A stretch of 64,000 nt of DNA from NCBI GenBank assembly GCA_023362775.1, contig JALMGJ010000002.1:109725481-109789480 (forward strand), given 5' to 3'. Shown here in pieces: positions 1 through 9,790 of this stretch. How positions within the stretch are numbered: position 1 is the first letter of the stretch; each line of letters starts with the position of its first letter. A model generated the notes under the pieces. It worked only from the letters and a program-made list of their open reading frames with translations. It was not told the DNA's origin and made no database searches. The position numbers and the translations under genes were made by a program. This DNA comes from Charina bottae. Taxonomy: Eukaryota > Chordata > Lepidosauria > Squamata > Charinaidae.

Positions 1-384
1 ATGGTAAGCACAATATTGATGAGTTTTAGCACATTTTGGCCAGTACTGTATAAGTGCAACCAAAGCCCAGTTTTACCCCAAGCATGTTCATGCTATTTTA
101 TGCAAATTAGAATCTCTAATTTAGAGATTATCATGCAAGCCAACATATTGCTTCCCACATCCCAGGAACTCAGAAGTATAACATACTGGCACATTTTCAA
201 AAAAGATAATTTGGAGCCCTGTTGAAATAGAACACAGTACCATCTATTTACTACAGCATGTCTAGGCAATCTGTATCTGAAGAGACCTCTCTCAGTGGCT
301 ACTAGGCTTCATACTATATCTGATTTTAAACAATAAAATGGTAAGCCCAATGCTAAATTCCAGGTTGGAAGACAAGAATGTAAG

Positions 385-559
385 AATATCACTGTTGGAT
401 CAGACCAAAGCCCATCTTAGTTTGGCATTTTTTGCTCTCACTCTTGTGAACTCATCTCATGTTGAGATGCTCATAAATAGGAGATGACAACGCATCCTTT
501 TCCTGCCATTGTTCCCTTGAAACTGCTATTTAGAGGCACACTGTCTCTGATGTGGAAGT
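385..559. repeat. Old interspersed repeat, left part
   Basis: This stretch contains phrases such as 'ttggatcagaccaaagccc' and 'agaggcacactgtctctgat' that I recognise from old repeats in reptile genomes. It continues at 5653-5970 and again near 6348-6450. The copia element and a solo LTR therefore split one older repeat. The family (CR1/L3-like LINE or related) is inferred from memory and unconfirmed. Bases 1-384 hold nothing I can assign. Confidence 0.45.
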
Positions 560-1044
560 TTTTGTTGTTTCTTAAAAATTTGTGAGATCAGAGTTATAGA
601 AATATTAAGAGACAAACGAAACTGAAAGCTTACAGCTTTTATTTTAAAACGAACAAACAGAAATTAAACTCAGCCAGTAGAGCACATGGCTTGATTAACA
701 TAAGCTACTCACATTGTAGAAAACAATGAAGAGAGATAACAGCAAGGTAACCAAGACAAAATGCAGATTTACAATTTTAAAGCTTTTACCACTACTTGGC
801 AGTACCTGAGTGGACAGGGCTTGGCATGTGACCAAACACCAAGGCAACCCATTCCCAATTTGGGAAAGACCTAACAGGTAACTCTCAGATTGGTTAAGCA
901 ACCTAGACTCTGTGGCTCCAAGCAATTAACATTCCTGAGGGGCAGTTAACATGTGCTCTCCTGGAACCCACAGAAAAAAAAACTTTTAGGCTTGGCTTTT
1001 AAAACTAGCCTTCATATTCTTTCATCATAAAAATATATGCAACA
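560..1044 (-). repeat. Copia 3' LTR
   Basis: On the element strand the LTR starts TGTTGCATATAT and ends near CAACA plus a short A run. The GAAGT target duplication touches the A run, not CAACA, so the exact 3' edge (560 or 563) is uncertain. It matches 5167-5652 with only a few substitutions and small indels. Confidence 0.9.
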
Positions 1045-1056
1045 CTCCCCTTTTTT
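1045..1056 (-). other. Copia polypurine tract
   Basis: On the element strand a run of A then GGGGAG lies immediately before the 3' LTR start TGTTG. This is where plus-strand DNA synthesis is primed. The position and composition are as expected. Confidence 0.75.
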
Positions 1057-1060
1057 ATGA

Positions 1061-2465
1061 CTAGAAAGAATATGGAAACAAACCCAATTTTGTAACCAAC
1101 TCACTGTGCCTAATGCTAGACAGAGGCTTGGTTAAGATATCAGCCAAAATTAATTTAGTATCACAGTATTTCAAAATAACCTTTTTCTTGGCTATAAAAT
1201 CTTTAACAAGATGAAAACGAACATCAATGTGCTTTGTGTGATTTCTGGTACCTTCTGATAAAGCCAAATGAATACAGGCCTGGTTGTCTTCATGAATTGT
1301 TACAGGCTGGCTTAAAATGACTCCAATGTCTTGCAACAATTGTGTAAACCAGATTACCTCATTGCAGAGTTGTGCTAAAGCATAAAACTCGGCTTCAGAT
1401 GTGCTGATAGCTACTACTGTTTGTTTTCTGGAGTACCATGCAATAGTGGACTTTGCAAATTGAATTACACTCCCAGAAGTAGACTTCCTATCACTAAGAT
1501 CTCCAGCCCAATCTGAATCACACCAGCATTCTAACTTTTCCTCTGTGTCTGTAGTCTGTAGCAGACAACCTTAAGCAATAATCTTTGGTGCCCTGTAAAT
1601 AACGAAAAAGCCTTTTTAACCCAGACTTTGCAACAGCTGTAGGATGTTCCACATATCTGCTCAAAATGGACACACTATTTGAAATGTCCGGCCGGCTATT
1701 GTTTGCAATGTAAAGAAGACTACCAATGGCTGATCTGAAACTATCTCCTTCAGATAACTCACCATCCCCCTTTTCCCCCTCCTCTTTTAGAAACTCAGGA
1801 AGCATGGGGGAGGAGACAGACTTACAGTCTTGCATTTTAAAATCCTCTAGCAGTTTCTTAATTTTACTACTCTGACTTATGAGAAAACTGCCATCTTTTT
1901 CCCTCTGAATTTCTAATCCTAAGTAATTGTTAACTGCTCCAAGACATTTCAATGTGAAATTGTTTTTCATACAAACCTCAAAATCACGCTTTTGTTCATC
2001 TGATGATGTGAGTAGCAACAAATCATCAACATAATGATTTGCATAATGATATCAAGCATAAGTACATTACACCTTGCTTATCATTTTTTACATACACACA
2101 TGGATCAGCAATTCCCTTCTGAAACCCAAAATTTTGCAAAGTTTTATCCAACTTAATATTCCAACAACGGGCCGATTGTTTCCCAATTCAATAGATGGAC
2201 TTTTGCAATTCACACACAAGATGTTTTTCTTTTTCATAACCAGGAGGTTGTTGCATAAACATTTTTTCCTCCAAATCACCATACAGAAAAGCAGTTTGAA
2301 TATCATAGTGATAAACAGACATTTTCTTAATGGCAGCAACCTTTAAAAGCAACCTGATAGATTCAGCTTTTGTCACTGGAGCAAAAGTTTTGTCATAATC
2401 CACATTTTTTTCTTTGAGTAAAACCTTTTGCTACCAACCTTGCTTTATACTTTTGAATTTTACCT
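1061..2465 (-). pseudogene. Copia pol 3' part: reverse transcriptase and RNase H, broken
   Basis: Reverse transcriptase and RNase H copy the element RNA into DNA. Visible pieces are: the RT start near 2188-2465, with FAPVTK and the QTAFLYGDLEE catalytic region; the YVDD active site at about 2025-2036; the RT connection at 1518-2021 (NYLGLEI, SRPDIS); and RNase H with DSDWAGD and DRKSTSG near 1440-1530 and the end KHIDVR...LADILTKPL at 1061-1339. Lesions include frameshifts near 2410 and 2530, a TGA after KSIY near 2185, an insertion just before YVDD containing repeated 'cattatg', and a shift near 1550. The catalytic motifs survive but not in one frame. Confidence 0.88.
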
Positions 2466-2529
2466 TCTGAATCTTTTTTCAGTTTAAACACCCACCTACA
2501 ACCCAAACACTTCTGATTGGGAGGCAGAC

Positions 2530-3933
2530 TCATAATTTCCAAGTTTTATTTTCCTTTAAGGAATCTAATTCCTGCTGCATGGCTTCATGCCAGCACTTAG
2601 CTATTTCACATGGCATCTCATTGATTTGCTCAAGAGATTCAGGCTCTGTGTGAATGTGAAATGCTTTCACAACATCTACTTGATAATGATCAGGTGGAAC
2701 CCCCTTATTAATCCTTTCAGACCTGCGAGGTAGGACAGGACTTACATTCTGATTCCCACCATTTACCTCAGAAACCTCTGATTTCTCAGACAATTCAACT
2801 TCCTGCTCATTGAATTCACTAGGTGATTTCTGCAAATCACCATCAGCAAAAGTTTGCTGTTCCTTCATGGATAAATCAACTGAAGAACTAGAGTTTATTT
2901 TATCCCAATTCTGCTCAGCAAAAGAAGCACTTTTACTAATTATCAATTGATTATCCAGTATGAACCTGTAGCTCCTCTGACTCTGTTCATACCCAACAAA
3001 GATTGCTTTCTTTGTTCTGGAAGCCCCCTTACGCCTCAGCTGCTTTGGAATGTGCACCCAAGCTGTGCTCCCAAAAACTCTGAGATGATTTACCTTAGGC
3101 TTCACACCATAGAACAAATGAAATGGCACATCCTGAATTGCACTGTTAAACAGCCTGTTCTGAACATAACATGCTGTAGAAACAGCTTCACCCCAAAACC
3201 TAAAAGGTAAACTGGCATCCTTCAGCAAACACATCATGGCTTCTTGCAGTGTTCGCCCTTTTCTCTCTGCCACTGAATTCTGTTCTGGCATATAAGGGTT
3301 AGCTAAAATGTGTTCTATCCCTTTTTCTAACAAAAAGCCTTTAAACTTTGAAGATAGATACTCTCCAGCTCTATCTGACTGCAAGGCAGACACTGGCCTT
3401 GGGAATTTTCCATTTGCCCAAGTTACAAAACCTTTAAACTTGTCAAAGACCTCATCTTTGTGTTTCAACAAATAAATGAATGTGTACCTGGAAAAATCAT
3501 CTATAAAGGTCAAAATGTACCTTGCTCCCCCAAGACTAGGAGAGAAGGGACCTATCACATCAGAATGAATAATCTCTAGAGGACTAGAAGTGGACCTATC
3601 AGCAAACTTCTTCACAGGAGCCCTTGTGGTTTTATTCTCCTTGCAAACTGAACAATCCAAATACTTATCACAAGGTTTCAATTTTAAATCAGCAGGAAAA
3701 CTAGGCATTTGAGATATGTATTTAAAATTAGCATGAGCAAATCTCCTATGTATTAAATGGATACACTGATCGTGTATGGGAGTATTCCCAAACACAGCTT
3801 TTGCAGTTTGCTTCTCAGCTTTCTGTACAATGTAAAGAGAATCTTTCTGCAAACATTTTGCAACCACTTTACCATCCTTCCTAATTTCACAGCCTTCTTT
3901 CTTAAAAGTTATAACATACCCAGATGCTACTAA
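2530..3933 (-). pseudogene. Copia integrase
   Basis: Integrase inserts the element DNA into the genome. The segment holds the pre-integrase HH-CC zinc finger (HLIHRRFAHANF, then CSVCKENK) and the catalytic core with D64-type HSDVIGPFSP, the second D in LQSDRAGEY and the E in NSVAERKGRTL. It continues to the connection before RT (RRSERINKG). The second motif reads DRAGEY where DNGGE is usual. The frame is open from about 3931 down to 2530. An in-frame TAG at 3934-3936 separates it from the protease segment. Confidence 0.88.
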
Positions 3934-4959
3934 CTATCCCACAGACAAGAGATTACTTTGAAAATTAGGCACAAATAAAACATTTTGAACAGTTTCCCCC
4001 AAACATGGAAGATTAATCTCACCTTCACCCATGATCTTAGATACAGATCCATCAGCTAAGAAAACTCTTTGTTTGTTAGTTTTAGACAAAGACACAAAAG
4101 AATCTTTATTATTACAAATATGTGCATTTGCGCCGCTATCTAAAATCCACAGTTCTTTATTATCACAGCTTTCAACAACCTGTGCATGTAGAATCTTCTT
4201 TCTAGATGTTGCTTCTTTCTTCTGAGAAATCTTCTTACTTTTAAGCAAGTCACAATCTTTTCGAAGATGTGCAGGGGACCCACAATGAAAGCATCGCTTG
4301 CTGGAAAATGTAGCAGCCTGAAATTCAAAGCTCTTTGGCTCCCTCTGCTGGCCACGAGAATACTTTAATGAAGAAATGGAGACAGCTTTTTCCTGCCTTT
4401 TCTCCCACTCAGCAAGAAGACGAGCAGACACAAACGATGGAGTTAAATCAGCTTCAGGAATTCCCTCCATGGAGCAAATTAAAGTGTCCCAGGACTCATT
4501 CAGCGAAGACAGCATAATTTAGGCTTTCATAAGAGGAGTAAATTCCATCCCACGCTCTTGAAGCTCCACAAAATAGTTCTGCAATTTATGAAGATGATCT
4601 TGCAAATTTCCATGCTCTGGCAAGTAGGCCTTGTACAGCTTTTTGGTTAAAATAACTTTGCTGCCAGGAGAGGTTTTCACATATAAATTAAGTAAATAGT
4701 CCCATAAGTCATTGGAAGTTTCTTTGCCTCTTACATGTATAAGCTGATCATCTTGCACAGCCAAGGTAATTGAAGCTTTACATTTCTCATCCTTTCTCAG
4801 CCAGGCTTGGTCTGGATTCTGAGGAATTTGGTCAGATATAGAAGACCACAAATTTTCTCTCCTCAAGAAACTCTCCATTTTCAAAGACCAGTTCAAATAA
4901 TTAGTATTAGAAAGCTTTTCCAAGGGCATACCTTGAAAACTTGAAGCTGCAGCTGCCAT
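3934..4959 (-). pseudogene. Copia gag and protease
   Basis: Gag forms the particle and the aspartic protease cuts the polyprotein. The frame begins with an ATG at 4959 giving MAAAASSFQGM, followed by the Gag core (NYLNWSLKMESFL). One in-frame TAA at 4519-4521 interrupts it. After that come the CCHC knuckle CFHCGSPAHLRKDC and the protease motif LDSGANAHICN. A TAG at 3934-3936 ends the segment. Gag, protease and integrase are all in one frame, so the element probably once had a single gag-pol frame. Confidence 0.88.
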
Positions 4960-5149
4960 TGCTTCTTCCTCCCCTGTTGGGATAATCCACGAGGCTTGAA
5001 ATCACGAGGCTTGACTCCTCCTCCAACTGAAACTGCTTGTAACTTCCAGCAAGTTTCAAAAGACAAAAGCCTCTTCAAATGCAAACAAAACAGTTCAGCT
5101 CTCCTCTTTCCATATTTCCATAAGATTTATCTCTAATCCAGAAAGCATT

Positions 5150-5165
5150 TGCTGGGCACATAACC
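5150..5165 (-). other. Copia primer binding site: internal initiator tRNA-Met
   Basis: Directly next to the 5' LTR the element strand reads GGTTATGTGCCCAGCA. This is complementary, with one mismatch, to the anticodon-stem region of initiator tRNA-Met (TGCTGGGCCCATAACC). Drosophila copia is primed by the same internal half-tRNA rather than by the tRNA 3' CCA end. The comparison to tRNA is from memory. Confidence 0.75.
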
Positions 5166-5166
5166 T

Positions 5167-5652
5167 TTTTGTTGTTTCTTAAAAATTTGTGAGATCAGAG
5201 TTATAGAAATATTAAGAGACAAACAAAACTGAAAGCTTGAAGCTTTTATTTTAAAACGAACAAACAGAAATTAAACTCAGCCAGTAGAGCACATGGCTTG
5301 ATTAACATAAGCTACTCACATTGTAGAAAACAATGAAGAGAGATAACAGCAAGGTAACCAAGACAAAACGCAGATTTACAATTTTAAAGCTTTTACCACT
5401 ACTTGGCAGTACCTGAGTGGACAGGGCTTGGCATGTGACCAAACACCTAGGCAACCCATTCCCAAATTTGGGAAAGAACAAGCAGGTAACTCTCAGATTG
5501 GCTAAGCAAATAGACTCTGCGGCTCCAAGCAATTAACATTCCTGAGGGGCAGTTAACATGTGCTCTCCTGGAACCCACAGAAAAAAAAAACTTTTAGGCT
5601 TGGCTTTTAAAACTAGCCTTCATATTCTTTCATCATAAAAATATATGCAACA
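5167..5652 (-). repeat. Copia 5' LTR
   Basis: Direct copy of 560-1044. It abuts the primer binding site on one side and the GAAGT target duplication (5653-5657) on the other. Confidence 0.9.
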
Positions 5653-5976
5653 GAAGTAACAGCTGAGTCTCAAGATTGATTGCCCTCAATAGACTGGTCA
5701 TCCATAAGATCCCTTTGAAGCTAGATTAGTGACTACATGTTCTACATTGTCACTACATAGGCTAATTATGTGCTGTGTGAAGAAGAATTTCCAGTCAGCT
5801 TTATTGGACAACAAACTAATGTGTTTGTGTGTGTATGAGAGAGAGAATGAAAATATCTCCCTGTTCACTTTCTTCTTGCCAGACATAATTTTATACATTT
5901 TGATAATGTCATTTGCAATTTTTCTAACCTAAAAACTCCCAAACATTGTACCCTTTTCCAGTAAGAAAGGTGTTTG
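5653..5976. repeat. Old interspersed repeat, middle part
   Basis: Continuation of the repeat at 385-559 beyond the copia element. It includes 'ttgccctcaatagactgg', 'gtgtgaagaagaatttcc' and 'attttatacattttgataat', which keep the expected order of the old repeat. Short ORFs here are not gene-like. Confidence 0.4.
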
Positions 5977-6347
5977 TGTTGGAGGTGTGTTTTTTTGCAC
6001 ACGCAGAGTAGCAGAAGCTTTAGCAGTAGAGACCAATAAAGATGCCAGTCATTGTAGTAACTTAGTTGCAGTTATATTAGCTTCTCATTCAAACAGATAA
6101 TATTTACAGTCCTCTTCCAGATCCCTGGAAGTATTACAATTCCACATACCAGATAGTAGTAACAAGCAAACAGAAGTAAATAGAAACAGAAACAGAGTAA
6201 GCAGAAAGGCAGGGCAGGCAGGCAGGCAGGCTCTTTTATACTCTTCAGCCTGGATCATGTGCTGCCTGACCTTTCAAAGTGTACAGGTAATTACCTAATA
6301 AGGCTATGTTGCTGTGACGTACTCCTCAAAAGAATAATACACCAACA
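5977..6347 (-). mobile_element. Solo LTR with 5-bp target duplication
   Basis: The segment starts TGTTGGAGG and ends CACCAACA on the plus strand, so both ends carry TG...CA. It is flanked by GTTTG at 5972-5976 and 6348-6352. On the minus strand there is a TATA box (GAGTATAAAAGAGCC) near 6230, preceded by about 110 bp of upstream sequence. No internal retroviral region is present, so this is a recombined solo LTR. Whether it is gypsy or endogenous retrovirus cannot be told. Confidence 0.75.
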
Positions 6348-6456
6348 GTTTGAGCCTCCTATTCATTTTGGTTGCACTTTTTCCAGCAATATTATCTCTT
6401 TTTTCAAATGTGGTGATCAGGACTGTACCCAGCATTCTAGATATGACATACTATAC
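6348..6456. repeat. Old interspersed repeat, right part
   Basis: Third piece of the repeat at 385-559 and 5653-5976. It reads 'ttttggttgcactttttcc' and 'gtggtgatcaggactgtac', the expected continuation of the family. Confidence 0.4.
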
Positions 6457-6555
6457 CAGAGCTTTCCAAACTGTGTGTCGGGACACGTTAGTGTGTCGGC
6501 TGCAGTGTCTGTGTGTGTCGCTTGGGAGCTCTTCACAATCACTTTCACTTTTTGT
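6457..6555. mobile_element. hAT-type DNA transposon end
   Basis: It begins CAGAGCTTTCCAAACTGTGT, a hAT-like terminal repeat followed by short GTGTCG repeats. The same end occurs inverted at 59462-59529. The far end is missing, and a CR1 3' end follows. Confidence 0.55.
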
Positions 6556-6559
6556 TTGG

Positions 6560-6645
6560 TATTTTATTTATTTATTTATATGTCAACTTGTATTACCGCA
6601 CCATCTCCCCCAAGGGGGACTCTGGGCGGTTTACAGTATCATTTG
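6560..6645 (-). mobile_element. CR1/L3-like LINE 3' end fragment
   Basis: It has the (ATTT)n run followed by 'attaccgcaccatctcccc' and 'actctgggcggtttaca', matching the 3' end of the larger element at 21955-25257. Extreme 5' truncation is usual for CR1. Confidence 0.75.
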
Positions 6646-6892
6646 CAAACTTGGCCAACTCACTATTTACCCCTAAGTTAGCATCATAAATAAACTGAAA
6701 AGGACTGATCCCAGTCCCAAATCAGATCCTTGGAAGGATTTTACTTTTTACTTCACTTTCCTGGGGGGGGGGGGATCACACTTACCTTACTATTTACTTT
6801 CTTTATTGTAACGTATAGTGCAGGGGTCGGCAAACTTTTTTCCATCAGGGACCACCCCCATCGGAATTTTTTTTTCAAGGACTGGGCGGCAA

Positions 6893-7055
6893 GGTTTGTG
6901 GGCGGCAGCCAATCAGATGGATGGGGGGCAGGGTTTGCAGGCAGCAGCCAATTGGACGGATGGGGGCAGGGTTTGTGGGCGGCAGCCAATCAGCTGGATG
7001 GGGGTGGGGTTTCCAGGCAGCAGCCAATCATATAGATGGGGGCAGGGTTTGCAGG
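6893..7055. repeat. 38-bp minisatellite with CCAAT motif
   Basis: Four imperfect copies of 'cagccaatcagatggatggg' followed by 'ggcagggtttgcaggcag'. A related array lies in the hAT at 50583-50700. Confidence 0.85.
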
Positions 7056-7240
7056 CCTGCCGCTCCGGGGCACTGAGGGCATTCTCAGGGTCCCCGGAGC
7101 CTGCCCTTTCGAAGGGGAAAGCTCCGGGTACCCCAAGAATGCCCTCGGTTCCAGCAGAAAGGCAAAAGCCTTGCCGCATGTGCGCATGCTGCCAGGCCCC
7201 TTCCAGCATGGAGATTTTCCACCCGACCCCCTGTGCTGCT

Positions 7241-7322
7241 CAGCTGTGCAGCGGGGAAGCAGCCGGCAGCCTGCGTGTGCGGCGAGGCTTTTGCTGCTGG
7301 CCGCTTCCCCGCTGCACAGCTG
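7241..7322. repeat. Hairpin with perfect 20-bp arms
   Basis: Bases 7241-7260 (cagctgtgcagcggggaagc) are exactly complementary to 7303-7322. This is one of at least three palindromes inside the hAT. Confidence 0.85.
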
Positions 7323-7436
7323 AGCGGTGTGGGGGACAGGGTGAAAAATCTCTGTGCTGCGGGGAAGGGGCCCAGCCCGCTGCCCCACACACCACTCAGC
7401 TGTGCAGTGGGGAAGCGGCCGGCATCCTGGGTGCCC

Positions 7437-7567
7437 GGCGAGGCTTTTTCCTTTCTGCTGGAACAGAGGGCATTCTCGGGGTCCCCAGAGCTTGCCCCTT
7501 CGAAAGGGCAGTCTCCAAGGACCCCGAGAATGCCCTTGGTTCCAGCAGAAAGGAAAAAGCCTCGCCG
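7437..7567. repeat. 131-bp near-perfect palindrome
   Basis: The left arm from CGGCGAGGCTTTTTCC is mirrored by GGAAAAAGCCTCGCCG. The centre is TTCGAA at about 7499-7504. A related palindrome with the same centre lies near 7066-7160. Confidence 0.8.
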
Positions 7568-7705
7568 TGTGCTGATAGGTGGAGGTGTTTCCCCTTCCAG
7601 GCCCCCACCAATCAGCTGCTCCAGCTCACCCTGCGGCCCACTTCCTAATGGTCCATGGACCACCGGTGGGCCGCGGACCACAGGTTGCCGACCCCTGATA
7701 TAGTG

Positions 7706-8660
7706 GATCTAGGGTCCTGCAGCTTCATAACTCTAAGAACCAACTCTTCTGATGAGAGGCAAAAGATGAGATTGAGTCTGAGAGAAGCAATGAGAAGTGT
7801 CTTTCCCACAATCTAAGAGAGCTGCAGCAAAGACTATGGGAGCGGGCTTCTTTACTGGGCCTGGAACCCCTGCATGTAAGCCTTGAGAGAATCAGAACCA
7901 ATAGGGCAAATTTGGCAATGATATTGTGTTTGTTTGTTTATTGGAGCTTATATGCCATTCCGTCCAAAGGGACTTTAAATGGCTTTCATTCCTTTCTTTC
8001 AGTTAGAAGATTAAAATAGTAAAAGGAAAGAGCAACTAACAATAGCAAACAAAATTAGCAAAATTACAAAGAAGACAAAGATCTTTGAGGAACAATAAAC
8101 ATCTAAATACAACCCAGTATTTGCAGAAGCATCAAAAGTTTTATTTTATTTTTTCAGTGCTGCTTTGCTCAGTCATGTGGTATTATCTTTGTTCACATTC
8201 CTAGTCCCTCCAACTGTGTTTGTTTGCTTGTGGTTAATGAAGCTAACTTTTGTATGTCGATCTAAGCCTCATATTATTTGATTCAGTTATCTTATTTCTT
8301 GGGTACTCACTTTGCTGCATTTATGAAAATGTAAGTGCTTTCTTACTCTAGTGTTGAGTTTGTAGAAGCCCCACAAACTCCAATGTCATTTTGGCCTGGT
8401 GACCTTGGTAAAAAGGTCAAGTGAGAACCATTTGTTCAAAAGATTACTCCTTAGGAAGGGGGATTTCCTCTTCTGCCTCCATCCAGATTCCAGATGTAGG
8501 GGGGCATCTACCTCCTCAAAACAGCTGGTGGCAGCTTAGGTACCTGCCTCTAAGGGGAACAGCTACCCGCAGTATCCTGTGATTGACCTGCATTTTTAAA
8601 TTAAGACCTGGAAGAGAGGCTGCTTAGACAAGTTAGCTCTTCCTACTTAATCTTGCAAGT
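7706..8660. other. Unassigned, with a weak CR1-like patch
   Basis: No gene is visible. About 7925-8035 resembles a decayed minus-strand CR1 3' end ('ttatatgccattccgtcc'). The rest is unassigned. Confidence 0.3.
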
Positions 8661-9060
8661 TGTGAGATAACAAACTTTCTGTTCTAACCCCAATTAGATA
8701 ATTATTTCCCTCTTTTGTCATAGCAGGTGCCCAGTGCCTGCTAGATATTTAATCCTTATTAATATGTAACCTTTACTTGCTGATGCCTAAACTAAGCAAC
8801 TCTGGGGGTGGAGGGGGAGAGGGAGATTGAAGGACTATAAAACTTGCCCAACAAAAGCAACCCCTTTGTGAGCCGAATTCTGGCAATTGGGGAAGGACCC
8901 CTGGTGCTGTAAATATTAATGGGGACAATTGAAATAAACGTGATGCTGTTTGTTTACTGTAGGTCCTGGCACCTCTTTTAATGTCTTCCTCCTTCCGTAT
9001 CCATCCTGCAAATTCTAAATTTGTCAGCAAAACAAGAATTTCAGAAAACATGCAGACACC
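8661..9060 (+). other. LTR-like promoter segment, weak
   Basis: A TATA-like 'ggactataaaac' near 8832 is followed about 100 bp later by an AATAAA at about 8932, the spacing seen in LTR R regions. I could not find matching target duplications or clear TG...CA ends, so it may be chance. Confidence 0.25.
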
Positions 9061-9199
9061 TCAGAACTCAGTTAGACAAGCTGGGAAGATGGAGATTCCA
9101 GAGAGAACTGTCAGCCTTGTATTCTGGGTACACCTTGCTACAACGGAGTTAGCACCCTGCTGCCGACTGGTTAGTAATCTATAAAAGGACAGTTCCTCT

Positions 9200-9790
9200 T
9201 ATCCTGTGACCATTTACTCAATAATCTTTGATGAGGAACTTTATCACTGTGCCAATATGGTAATCTTTATCTATTCTAAAGAAAAACAAAACCATCCACC
9301 CTGTAGAAGGTAGGTGAAGCAGGATTTACCTTTGCAGAATCCATGTTGATTTTCCTTCAGAAAGATTGTTCTTTTGCTTATGCTTAAAGGTTTTATACCA
9401 TTTCAATCAATTTGTTCAAAAGAACCATTATCTGACTGCCCTATAATTTCCTGGCTCTTCTTGGGTTCCTTTATAAACTTGATATCACTTTGGCTTCCTT
9501 TCATTTCTCTAGCACTGCACCTAAGTGAGCAATTTCATATTTGACTTTTTTACGAACTCTCAGGTTGATGTTGTTAGGACCCAGGGATTTAGTACAATCT
9601 ATATGTTCTTGAGCATCTTCTCTTGTTACTTAAATTTGCTTTGGTTGCTCAAGTTCCCACCCGACACCTTCCACACCTCAGGAGTCAGTGCGAGTTCAGG
9701 CGTTTGTCCCGTATCTTCTGAAGTAAAAATAGTTACAAAAAATTCATGGAGTTTCCTTGCAATCACCACATCATCCTTTCCTCTTTTTTC
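9200..9790 (-). mobile_element. Old CR1-like LINE fragment
   Basis: Decayed sequence with phrases such as 'agaatccatgttgattttcc', 'gatatcactttggcttcctt' and 'aattcatggagtttccttgc'. These are typical of the antisense of the region between endonuclease and RT in amniote CR1. No frame remains. Confidence 0.45.

Larger units (their letters stand above)
560..5652 (-). mobile_element. Ty1/copia LTR retrotransposon, near complete
   Basis: Two similar direct repeats of about 485 bp (560-1044 and 5167-5652) bound an internal region coding, in element order, for Gag, CCHC zinc knuckle, protease, integrase, reverse transcriptase and RNase H. Integrase before reverse transcriptase is the diagnostic copia order. 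The 5-bp flanks match: GAAGT at 555-559 and at 5653-5657. The frame carries several stops and frameshifts, so this copy is dead. The similarity of the two LTRs suggests recent insertion. Copia elements are uncommon in vertebrates compared with LINEs. Confidence 0.93.
6821..7697. mobile_element. Non-autonomous hAT transposon, complete
   Basis: Terminal inverted repeats CAGGGGTCGGCAAAC (left) and the complement of GTTGCCGACCCCTG (right) bound 877 bp. The flanks GTATAGTG (6813-6820) and ATATAGTG (7698-7705) agree at 7 of 8 bases, the hAT target-site length. There is no transposase. The inside has four tandem copies of a roughly 38-bp unit (6893-7055) and several GC-rich hairpins. The long open frames here are by-products of GC-rich repeats. 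Confidence 0.88.

Noticed and set aside
6818..7703. Long open frames (up to 276 residues) on both strands
   Set aside because: They lie in GC-rich palindromes and minisatellite of a hAT, overlap in several frames and repeat short phrases. Coding is unlikely.
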